Shown here: positions 1-6,775 of the stretch, piece by piece
Position numbering within the stretch: the first letter of the stretch is position 1
How the letters are laid out: each line of letters begins with the position of its first letter
Origin: JAOAFZ01 sp964407325
Lineage (GTDB): Bacteria; Patescibacteriota; Microgenomatia; UBA1406; GWC2-37-13
Assembly: GCA_964407325.1 (NCBI GenBank)
Contig: CAYOVA010000024.1
Span: forward strand, 1-23,155
Direction of reading: 5' to 3'
DNA length: 23,155 nucleotides
The notes under the pieces: generated by a model
Told to the model about the DNA's origin: nothing
Databases searched by the model: none
What the model saw: only the letters and a program-made list of their open reading frames with translations
Position numbers and translations under genes: made by a program

Positions 1-2
1 AA

Positions 3-575
3 CTTCGAGAAGATTTGGTACAACGACTTGCACCGAAAGGCGCTGTGTTTAGAGGCGGCCATGGTCTGGCTGGAAGAACCTATTCGCTCCTTGGCGCAAA
101 TTATCAGCGGATGGTAATGGCATTTTGTCTGCTTGCTTCAATTCCCGGTTCAATGGGAATTATGTATGGGGATGAAGTGGGCATGGAAAATGTCTCTTTT
201 GATGAGCTCAATGAAGAAGAACGAAAGGATACGCGAAATATTAATCGAGGAAAGCTAAAGCGCTCCCTGCTGGAAGATCAAGGGAAAAAGGCGATCTACA
301 ATTCAATCTGCGACATTCTTAATAAACGTCGGTTTATCAGCTACTATCTGAATATTGAACCCACACTTGAAGATATGAATGACAACAAAGTGCTCAGGGT
401 TACCTATCGACATGGTATTTCCCAGCTTGTAATGTATATAAATGTATCCAGCACCGAACAATTTGTAAAACAGGATCTTGCTGGATTTGAACCAGTGCTA
501 AAAGTGAATCAAGCAATGTACACGGCGGAAGAAATAAAGCTCGGACCGTACGGATGTATCTGGCTACAGCTTTAA
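3..575 (+). CDS. GH13 alpha-amylase family glycoside hydrolase, C-terminal part (5' end outside window)
   Basis: The reading frame is open from the left edge, so this is the 3' end of a longer gene. About 190 residues are visible. The early part, with GLAGRTYSLLGANYQRM, a hydrophobic LLASIPGSMGIMYGDEVGM segment and then DTRNINRG, matches the end of the catalytic (beta/alpha)8 barrel of GH13 enzymes, where a strand ending in 'P-G-x-x-x-x-Y-G-D-E-x-G' closes the active site. The remaining ~100 residues fit the small beta-sandwich C-terminal domain of the family. These enzymes cleave or transfer alpha-glucosidic bonds of starch, glycogen, maltodextrin or trehalose; the substrate cannot be read from this fragment. 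The gene converges with the minus-strand dehydrogenase and the stop codons overlap by a few bases, with no room for an intergenic terminator. Family confidence is good, specificity unknown. Confidence 0.8.
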   Translation, partial: LREDLVQRLAPKGAVFRGGHGLAGRTYSLLGANYQRMVMAFCLLASIPGSMGIMYGDEVGMENVSFDELNEEERKDTRNINRGKLKRSLLEDQGKKAIYNSICDILNKRRFISYYLNIEPTLEDMNDNKVLRVTYRHGISQLVMYINVSSTEQFVKQDLAGFEPVLKVNQAMYTAEEIKLGPYGCIWLQL

Positions 576-1564
576 ACGGTATTTATTGCTGCATTTTCTG
601 TAAATTTCCTGATATTTTCAATTGTTGTCATCACAATTCTTCTGAGTGCTTCGTGTGTATTAAACGCATTATGGGGGGTAACCACAACTTTCGGATGATG
701 CATTAACACATGATCGATACACAGGTTTTTAAAGTTTACCGAATGGGTATCATGTGAAAGCAGAATTTCCAGTTCATCGCTTATTTCTTTTTCTTCCTCC
801 AGAACATCCAACCCCACGCCTTCAAAAAGATCTTCATTTAACGCCATTATTAACGCTTCTGTTTCAATAAGACCTCCTCGAGCAGTATTAATTAAATAGC
901 TCCCTTTTTTGCACTTCATAATGTTGTCTTTATTAAGAATATGCTTTGTCTGTTCTGTTAACGGCAAATGCAGTGAAATTACATCCGATTTGCCTAACAA
1001 CTCCTCCAGTTCTGCATGGGTAAAGCCAAGTTTTTCCGCTTCCTCCGGATGTTTGTGTTCAGTATAGACTAGAAGATCCATGCCAAATCCTTTTGCTATG
1101 TGGAGAACTTCGGTACCGATTTTCCCCAATCCGATAATACCTAATGTTTTTCCGTACAAATCAAATCCCTGCAAGGCGCTGGTATCAAAAATACACTCTT
1201 TTGACTGGCGAATTCCCATAAACATTTTTCGCGATAAGGTGAGGAGGAGTGCAAATGTAAATTCAGCAACCGTACGGCTTCCATATTCGGGGACATTGCA
1301 CACGGGAATCCCCTTTTCATTTGCATAACCGGTATTTACGTGATCAAATCCTGTTGAACGGGTCGTAATCAGTTTTACATTAGGCAATTTGTCTATACAC
1401 TCTTTCGATACCTGCGACTTGATAAAAACAGATGCAGCTTCCATATCCTGATATTGTCCTGCGTTTTCTTCCGAAAGTGCATCGTGCACAAACGTTGCAT
1501 CGGGAAACTGTTCTTTAAAAATCTGTTCTTCCCATTCCTGGGTTTCAAAAAAGTATATTTTCAT
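572..1564 (-). CDS. D-2-hydroxyacid dehydrogenase, probably fermentative D-lactate dehydrogenase
   Basis: This 330-aa protein has the length and order of NAD-dependent D-2-hydroxyacid dehydrogenases: a split catalytic domain around a Rossmann domain with GLGKIG at 145-150 and an acidic residue after strand two (E169), favouring NAD. The catalytic triad is visible as R229 (NTARGG), a Glu in the LEEE stretch (256-258) and H298 (TPHNAF). In a fermenter the likely reaction is pyruvate + NADH to D-lactate. The gene lies beside a Crp/Fnr regulator and close to a pyruvate formate-lyase operon, and it shares a predicted operator with them, which supports a pyruvate-consuming role. A -10 box ends 6 nt before the ATG, suggesting a leaderless mRNA. 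Other 2-hydroxyacid substrates (phosphoglycerate, glyoxylate) cannot be excluded; the context makes lactate most likely. Confidence 0.88.
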   Translation of the reverse strand: MKIYFFETQEWEEQIFKEQFPDATFVHDALSEENAGQYQDMEAASVFIKSQVSKECIDKLPNVKLITTRSTGFDHVNTGYANEKGIPVCNVPEYGSRTVAEFTFALLLTLSRKMFMGIRQSKECIFDTSALQGFDLYGKTLGIIGLGKIGTEVLHIAKGFGMDLLVYTEHKHPEEAEKLGFTHAELEELLGKSDVISLHLPLTEQTKHILNKDNIMKCKKGSYLINTARGGLIETEALIMALNEDLFEGVGLDVLEEEKEISDELEILLSHDTHSVNFKNLCIDHVLMHHPKVVVTPHNAFNTHEALRRIVMTTIENIRKFTENAAINTV

Positions 1565-1570
1565 ATATTC

Positions 1571-1576
1571 AGTATA
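1571..1576 (-). promoter_or_regulatory. -10 element (TATACT) of the D-lactate dehydrogenase gene
   Basis: TATACT on the minus strand is followed by 6 nt and the ATG at 1564, placing the predicted transcription start at or next to the A of the ATG. No clear -35 hexamer is seen, which fits an activator-dependent promoter. The inverted repeat at 1600-1613 lies about 41.5-42.5 bp upstream of that start. Confidence 0.6.
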
Positions 1577-1599
1577 ACCGACCTAAGCTCGATCATCCG

Positions 1600-1613
1600 G
1601 TGATCTCTATCAC
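1600..1613. promoter_or_regulatory. Predicted Crp/Fnr-family operator (GTGAT-CTCT-ATCAC)
   Basis: This is a perfect inverted repeat with 5-bp arms GTGAT/ATCAC and a 4-bp spacer, the architecture of FNR sites (TTGAT-N4-ATCAA). It sits in the 76-bp region between the divergent dehydrogenase and the Crp/Fnr regulator gene. It is centred about -41.5/-42.5 from the predicted dehydrogenase start (activator position) and about -35 from the regulator's own start, where it could autoregulate. A nearly identical site lies at 8123-8138. Confidence 0.7.
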
Positions 1614-1629
1614 TTTTGAGTGGATGAGG

Positions 1630-1635
1630 TATAAT
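1630..1635 (+). promoter_or_regulatory. -10 element (TATAAT) of the Crp/Fnr regulator gene
   Basis: A consensus TATAAT is followed by only 5 nt and then ATG at 1641, so the transcript would be essentially leaderless. No good -35 is seen; its expected position is covered by the operator at 1600-1613, consistent with autoregulation. Confidence 0.6.
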
Positions 1636-1640
1636 CTCTT

Positions 1641-2288
1641 ATGGCACAGGACGCTACAACACAAGTAGATATTTTCTTTTCCCGTTATCCGGAACAAAAA
1701 AAGAAAAAAGGCACCATTCTTATTCAACCGGAAGATCCGGCAAATACGGTATTTTACCTGCGTCAGGGAGTCGTAAAACAATATACTATCTCCCCAGAAG
1801 GTGAAGAATCGACAGTAAACATGTTTAAGCAGTTTGCGTTTTTCCCCATGTATGTGGTAGTTACCGACCTTCCCCACAAACATTTTTTTGAGTCAATCAC
1901 CGATGTTACTTATAATGCGGCACCCGCAAAAGAAGTTCTCACTTTTGTTAAAGATAAGCCAGACGTTTTGCTCGATCTCCTCCGTCGCATGTACATTGGT
2001 ATTGATGGCCTGTTGCACCGTTTTGAATACTCGATGTCTGCAAATTCGCGAATTAAGACGGTGTATACAATACTCAATGCTGCGTACCGCTTTGGAGAAA
2101 AAACTCCTCACGGAACACATATCCCACTTCGCATCACTCATAAAGAACTGGCTACTATGGCAGGGACTACCCGCGAAACCCTAAGTCGTGAGATAAAAAA
2201 ACTGGAAAATGAAGGAGTTATTACTATTGAAGAAAATCAGATAATTATTCCAGATATAGAAAACCTGCAAGCCCTCCTTTCCGAATAA
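1641..2288 (+). CDS. Crp/Fnr family transcriptional regulator (cysteine-free)
   Basis: The 215-aa protein has an N-terminal cyclic-nucleotide-binding-type beta-roll (about residues 20-110), a long dimerisation helix (about 110-135) and a C-terminal winged HTH. In the HTH, TTRETLSREIKKL (176-188) is the recognition helix. R178, E179, S182 and R183 line up with residues that in CRP and FNR read the TGA core, and ETLSR is closest to ETISR of FNR. There is no cysteine in the protein, so it cannot carry an FNR-type [4Fe-4S] cluster, and the CRP cAMP pocket motif is not evident. The effector is therefore unknown (redox, haem/NO-type or metabolite). It is divergent from ldh and close to the pfl operon, both with matching palindromes, so it is the likely regulator of this fermentation block. 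Its stop codon directly abuts the stop of the convergent pfl operon. Confidence 0.9.
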   Translation: MAQDATTQVDIFFSRYPEQKKKKGTILIQPEDPANTVFYLRQGVVKQYTISPEGEESTVNMFKQFAFFPMYVVVTDLPHKHFFESITDVTYNAAPAKEVLTFVKDKPDVLLDLLRRMYIGIDGLLHRFEYSMSANSRIKTVYTILNAAYRFGEKTPHGTHIPLRITHKELATMAGTTRETLSREIKKLENEGVITIEENQIIIPDIENLQALLSE

Positions 2289-3836
2289 TTATCTATGTGC
2301 CGATCCAACAGCTTTTGAGACGTGTTTGTATCCTTTTTTCTTGAGCAATTCATCCAGCTCGTAATTGATTTGCGCGATAAGCTGAGGTCCCTGGAAAATC
2401 ATTCCCGTAATAAGTTGTATAAGGGAAGCCCCCAGTTTGATTTTTTGAAACGCATCTTCAGCACTAAATACTCCACCGCATCCAATAATCGTATATTTTC
2501 TATCGAGTGTTTTGTACGCAAGGGCAATAAGCTCGTTTGAACGGTTCCAGGTAGCTTTTCCACTTAGATTACCTTGCCCGAGCTTTGCTACCTCACCTTG
2601 GTCTAGTTCGGGAATAGTTCTATCTTTCTGAAGATTCCCCACAATAATCCCGGCAACCGGAAACGGGCCGATAACTTTGAGAAGTGCAAGAAATCGAAAA
2701 TCATCTAGTTCAATTGGCATTTTGATAAAAATCGGCTTTTTTAGTTTCAGTTTAAGTACTTCTTGGAGAAGTTTATTTAGTATTGGCGGATCGTAAAAAC
2801 TAACTGAACCTTTTAAGTTTGGACAGCTTATATTTAGCTCGTAATAAGAATGTTTTACGTTTGACTGCTCGAATTTATTGAAAGCTTGGCATATATCTTC
2901 GATTGCTCCATCAACGGTATTAATACCAAGGGTGTTTGTTCTCCCAATACTGATACCCACAGGAATTGCGAAAGTATAGTGCTGAAGTTTTTGCACAACA
3001 GCCTCTGCCCCTGGATTCCGAAAGCCTTTATTTACCAACAGTGATTTTGATTTGGGCAATCTTCCTAACCTCGGCTTGTTGTTCCCTTCACAAAACAGGT
3101 TGGTGATTGTACCCACTGATTGGAACCCAAAGCCAAGCGGTTCAAGCACTTGAGTTAACTTGGCTTCATAATCAAAACCTGCTGATAACCCAATAGGGGT
3201 AGCAAACCGGATCCCCTGTATGGTTTGTTCGAGAGTAGGAAACCTGTCCTTACATATCAGACGCATTACCAACTTGGCAGGTGGTATACGTCCCAGCAGT
3301 TCTCCGGTATTGGTCATCCTGTGATGAACATACTCGGGATCCAGCAAAAAGAAAATCCGCTTTTGCACCTGATAGAGTAGCGCAAAAATAAAAAGAAGAT
3401 ATTGCTTAAATTCCCGGGCAAACGAAAATCTGATTACAAAGAAGTTTACAAAACAAATTGCCGCAGAAACGGTGCAGTACAAGCAAATAGCGCCAATCAC
3501 TCCCAGTTGCAAATACATAAATACTGCCGATGCAATCAGTCCCGAACTGGATAGGACAAACGGTGACCATTGGAGCAGTTTGAATTTGCCCGATGCTCTG
3601 TCTGCAAAAAGAAACGACACAAGGAGCAGTAGATAGAAAAATACCCCCAGTAGCGACAGAGGTATGCCAAATACCGTGGAATACTCACTGTTTAACACCT
3701 TACCACAATCAACAATCCAGGAATTGCTGCACGGAACAATACGCTGAGAGAAGTGTTCATAGGTAAGGTAGGCAGCATCAACCAATCCTGCTACCGCTAA
3801 AACAACACTTATTACTTTACCGTACCCTGACTTCAT
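2289..3836 (-). CDS. VKOR domain fused to a class 2-like dihydroorotate dehydrogenase
   Basis: Residues 1-150 form a vitamin K epoxide reductase domain with about four membrane helices. The loop cysteine pair (C36, C44), the following Ser/Gly region (STVFGIPLSLLG) and the active-site CLYC (C118, C121) are all present. Residues ~155-505 are a dihydroorotate dehydrogenase barrel with LLDPEYVHHRM, PIGLSAGFD, GFGFQSVGT, KPRLGRLP and GASLIQLITGMIFQGP, an arrangement typical of membrane-bound class 2 (quinone) PyrD. However the catalytic base motif reads NISCPN (C338), where class 2 enzymes normally have Ser and class 1 enzymes Cys. VKOR transfers thiol electrons to quinone and class 2 PyrD oxidises dihydroorotate with quinone, so a shared quinone is plausible. 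It is the last gene of the aspartase-pflB-pflA operon, overlapping pflA by about 20 bp. No other pyrimidine gene is seen nearby. Domain calls are firm; the combined function is inferred. Confidence 0.85.
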   Translation of the reverse strand: MKSGYGKVISVVLAVAGLVDAAYLTYEHFSQRIVPCSNSWIVDCGKVLNSEYSTVFGIPLSLLGVFFYLLLLVSFLFADRASGKFKLLQWSPFVLSSSGLIASAVFMYLQLGVIGAICLYCTVSAAICFVNFFVIRFSFAREFKQYLLFIFALLYQVQKRIFFLLDPEYVHHRMTNTGELLGRIPPAKLVMRLICKDRFPTLEQTIQGIRFATPIGLSAGFDYEAKLTQVLEPLGFGFQSVGTITNLFCEGNNKPRLGRLPKSKSLLVNKGFRNPGAEAVVQKLQHYTFAIPVGISIGRTNTLGINTVDGAIEDICQAFNKFEQSNVKHSYYELNISCPNLKGSVSFYDPPILNKLLQEVLKLKLKKPIFIKMPIELDDFRFLALLKVIGPFPVAGIIVGNLQKDRTIPELDQGEVAKLGQGNLSGKATWNRSNELIALAYKTLDRKYTIIGCGGVFSAEDAFQKIKLGASLIQLITGMIFQGPQLIAQINYELDELLKKKGYKHVSKAVGSAHR

Positions 3837-4551
3837 CTATGTACTTGCTTAAAATGGTAACTGCTTTTTCAATTTCTTTTTGCTCAGGCGGCTTTACTCC
3901 GTTTAGTTTATACGGTATTCCCAGCTCTTTATACTTGTAGACACCGTAGGTATGGTAAGGGAGTATTTCAAAGCGTTCCAGACTGTTGTAGTTTTTAAAG
4001 TGAATGCCCAGCCTCTCGAGAGCATTTGCATCATAGGTATGTCCAGGAACCAGTACATGGCGGATCCAGAATGGCTTTTTCTGTTGTTCCAGATATTCAG
4101 CAAACTTCAAAGGAACATAATTAGAGACTCCCGTTAATTTCTTATGACTGTCGTCGTCAATATGTTTAATATCGAGTAACACCAGATCGGTATATTTCAG
4201 CAACTCTTTTGTATCGTCATCAAGAATCGTACCATTTGTATCCAGGCCCGTATGGATACCTCGTTTTTTTGCAAGCTTAAATAGATCCACTAAGGCTTTG
4301 CGTTGAATAAGAGGTTCCCCTCCTGAAACGGTGAGTCCACCTTTTTTTTTGATGTAGGATTTTTCCTTTTCCACCAGTTCCATAATCTGTTCCGGTGTGT
4401 ATTCCTTCCCTCCCTCAAGCTGCCATGTATCGGGATTATGACAATACAAACATCGTAAATGGCACCCTTGCAAAAATATGACGAGCCGGATTCCCGGACC
4501 TTCGTGGGTACCAAACGTCTCAACGGAATGTACTTTTATAATAGTGCTCAT
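3817..4551 (-). CDS. pflA: Pyruvate formate-lyase activating enzyme (radical SAM)
   Basis: This radical SAM enzyme installs the glycyl radical on PflB using S-adenosylmethionine and a [4Fe-4S] cluster. The cluster motif CHLRCLYC (C30, C34, C37) is followed by HNPDTW, as in PflA, and the SAM-binding SGGEPL lies near residue 75. I chose ATG at 4551 (244 aa), one base after the pflB stop, because MSTIIKVHSVETFG aligns with the known PflA start (M-S-V-I-G-R-I-H-S-x-E); a TTG at 4566 would add five residues inside pflB. It sits directly downstream of pflB and overlaps the start of the VKOR-PyrD gene, so all are co-transcribed. Length and motifs are normal for the family. Confidence 0.95.
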   Translation of the reverse strand: MSTIIKVHSVETFGTHEGPGIRLVIFLQGCHLRCLYCHNPDTWQLEGGKEYTPEQIMELVEKEKSYIKKKGGLTVSGGEPLIQRKALVDLFKLAKKRGIHTGLDTNGTILDDDTKELLKYTDLVLLDIKHIDDDSHKKLTGVSNYVPLKFAEYLEQQKKPFWIRHVLVPGHTYDANALERLGIHFKNYNSLERFEILPYHTYGVYKYKELGIPYKLNGVKPPEQKEIEKAVTILSKYIDEVRVR

Positions 4552-4552
4552 G

Positions 4553-6775
4553 TTACATTGCTTCAAAGAAGCTGCGCGACAATACTTCCTGCTGTTGCTC
4601 GCGGGTTAATTTGATAAAGTTAACCGCGTATCCTGAAACTCGGATTGTCAGCTGCGGATAATCTTCGGGATGTTCCATGGCATCCATAAGCATTTCCTTA
4701 TTAAGAACGTTGACATTCAGATGATGTGCTTGCATTCCAAAGTACCCGTTTAGTAATAGAGTTAGTTTTTCAACCTGCTCTTGCTGCGAAGATCCCAATG
4801 CTCGAGGAACTATTGAAAATGTATTCGAAATACCATCACGGGCATAAGTATACGGTATCTTGGCCACTGAATTCAACGAAGCAATCGCACCTGAAGTATC
4901 ACGACCATGCATGGGATTGGCACCGGGCGCAAAGGGCTCGCCGTCTTTTCTGCCATCGGGGGTTGCACCTGTTTTTTTACCGTAGACAACGTTTGAAGTA
5001 ATAGTCAACACCGACAGGGTAGGTGCAGCATTGCGATAAATATGATGCTTTTTTAGTTCTGTCATAAAAGCAATTACCAGCATGTTTGCGATAGTATCCA
5101 CACCATCATCATCATTACCGAATTTTGGATAGTCTCCCGTTGTGGTAAAACCTTGTGAAAGGCCTTCCTTATTTTTCTGCACCGTTACTTTGCCAAATTT
5201 AACTGCAGAGAGTGAATCTGCGGCAACTGACAACCCCGCAATGCCAAAGGCCATAACCCGTTCTACATGCGTATCCAGCAGCGCCATTTGTGCCCGTTCG
5301 TAGTAGTATTTGTCATGCATGTAATGGATAACATTCATGGTATTAACATATGTTTTTGCAACATAGGCAATGGTCTTTTTAAAACGCTGCAACACTTCTT
5401 CGTAATCAAGTGTTTTGCTTTTCATAGGCTCAATACCAGGTATCAGTACCTCACCGGAATGTTCATCTCGCCCTCCATTAATGGCAAGTAATAACGTTTT
5501 TGCCAAATTACAGCGTGCTCCAAAAAACTGCATCTGCTTGCCGGTTTTTAACTGGGAAACACAGCAGCTAATACCGTAATCATCTGAGCCGGAACACTCG
5601 CGCATTAAATCATCGTTTTCGTATTGAATAGATGATGTTTCGATAGAAACCTTGGCACAGAACTTTTGAAATGCCTCAGGGAGTTTTTCGGACCAGAGAA
5701 TAGTAAGATTAGGTTCTGGTGACGGTCCAAGATTATAGAGAGTCTGCAAAAACCGATAACTCGTTTTTGTTACTTTATGGCGGCCATCATGCATCATTCC
5801 ACCGATGGATTCGGTAAGCCAGGTAGGATCACCGGAAAACAACTTGTTGTATTCATCCATTCGTAAATGGCGGACTATTCTCAGTTTAATAACAAACTGG
5901 TCAACCAGCTCCTGTGCCTCTTTCTCCGTTAATGCTTTTCGCTGCAAATCCCTTTCTATATAAATATCCAGAAAGCTGCTTACATTCCCCAGACTCATTG
6001 CCGCGCCATCGTGTTCTTTTAATGCAGCCAGATACGCAAAGTAAAGCCACTGGAACGCTTCTTTAGCATTTTGCGCCGGTTTGGAGATATCAAATCCATA
6101 CGATGCTGCCATCTCTTGTATCATCCCTAACGCGCGAATTTGCTCACTTACTTCTTCACGAAGACGGATTGTATCATCTGTCATTGCTCCATTGAGCAAT
6201 TTCAAATCATTTTTCTTTGCTTCAACGAGAAAATCAATTCCATACAACGGCACACGGCGGTAATCGCCAATTATGCGGCCTCGTGCATAGTTATCTGGTA
6301 ATCCGGTTATTACTCCTGACGAGCGGAACAGTTTCATTTCATCGGTGTACGCATCAAACACACCGTCATTATGGCTTTTACGATGGGTCCGGAACAGTTT
6401 AGAAACCTCAATATCGAGTTTATAGCCGTTTTCTTCACATGCAGCTTCTACAACGCGAATACCACCAAATGGTTTTATTCCGCGCTTTAATGGTTTATCT
6501 GTTTGTAACCCGAAAATCACTTCATTCTTTTTATCAATGTATCCCGGCTTATGGCTTGTAATTGAAGAAATGGTTTTTGTATCAACATCAAGAATTCCAC
6601 CGTTATTCCGTTCCTTTTTGAGTAGTTTTTTGCAGTTATCCCACACTTTTTTTGTTTTGTCTGTAGGACCAACTAAAAACGATTCATCTCCATCGTAGGG
6701 AGTAATATTATTCCTGATAAAATCCGCTACATGTACCATCTGCTGCCATGTTCCTTTTTTATAGTGGGTGTTCAT
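4553..6775 (-). CDS. pflB: Formate C-acetyltransferase (pyruvate formate-lyase)
   Basis: This glycyl radical enzyme converts pyruvate and CoA to acetyl-CoA and formate without reducing NAD, and works only in the absence of oxygen. The 740-aa length is standard. The catalytic cysteine pair is C404-C405 (SCCVS), and the C-terminal radical loop RVSGYAV carries the radical Gly715. The stretch GKQMQFFGARCNLAKTLL after the cysteine pair is strongly PflB-specific, separating it from choline, glycerol or arylsuccinate lyases. The start codon overlaps the lyase gene stop (ATGA), and pflA follows after one base, so the proteins are translationally coupled. Transcription probably starts at 8088 under the palindrome at 8123-8138. 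Confidence 0.97.
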   Translation of the reverse strand: MNTHYKKGTWQQMVHVADFIRNNITPYDGDESFLVGPTDKTKKVWDNCKKLLKKERNNGGILDVDTKTISSITSHKPGYIDKKNEVIFGLQTDKPLKRGIKPFGGIRVVEAACEENGYKLDIEVSKLFRTHRKSHNDGVFDAYTDEMKLFRSSGVITGLPDNYARGRIIGDYRRVPLYGIDFLVEAKKNDLKLLNGAMTDDTIRLREEVSEQIRALGMIQEMAASYGFDISKPAQNAKEAFQWLYFAYLAALKEHDGAAMSLGNVSSFLDIYIERDLQRKALTEKEAQELVDQFVIKLRIVRHLRMDEYNKLFSGDPTWLTESIGGMMHDGRHKVTKTSYRFLQTLYNLGPSPEPNLTILWSEKLPEAFQKFCAKVSIETSSIQYENDDLMRECSGSDDYGISCCVSQLKTGKQMQFFGARCNLAKTLLLAINGGRDEHSGEVLIPGIEPMKSKTLDYEEVLQRFKKTIAYVAKTYVNTMNVIHYMHDKYYYERAQMALLDTHVERVMAFGIAGLSVAADSLSAVKFGKVTVQKNKEGLSQGFTTTGDYPKFGNDDDGVDTIANMLVIAFMTELKKHHIYRNAAPTLSVLTITSNVVYGKKTGATPDGRKDGEPFAPGANPMHGRDTSGAIASLNSVAKIPYTYARDGISNTFSIVPRALGSSQQEQVEKLTLLLNGYFGMQAHHLNVNVLNKEMLMDAMEHPEDYPQLTIRVSGYAVNFIKLTREQQQEVLSRSFFEAM

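Noticed and set aside
1593..1883. Open frame antisense to the start of the Crp/Fnr gene
   Set aside because: It covers the regulator's promoter, operator and beta-roll coding region and shows no family features.
4551..4566. A TTG start for pflA inside pflB
   Set aside because: The ATG at 4551 gives the start MSTIIKVHS that aligns with PflA proteins; the five extra residues have no counterpart.
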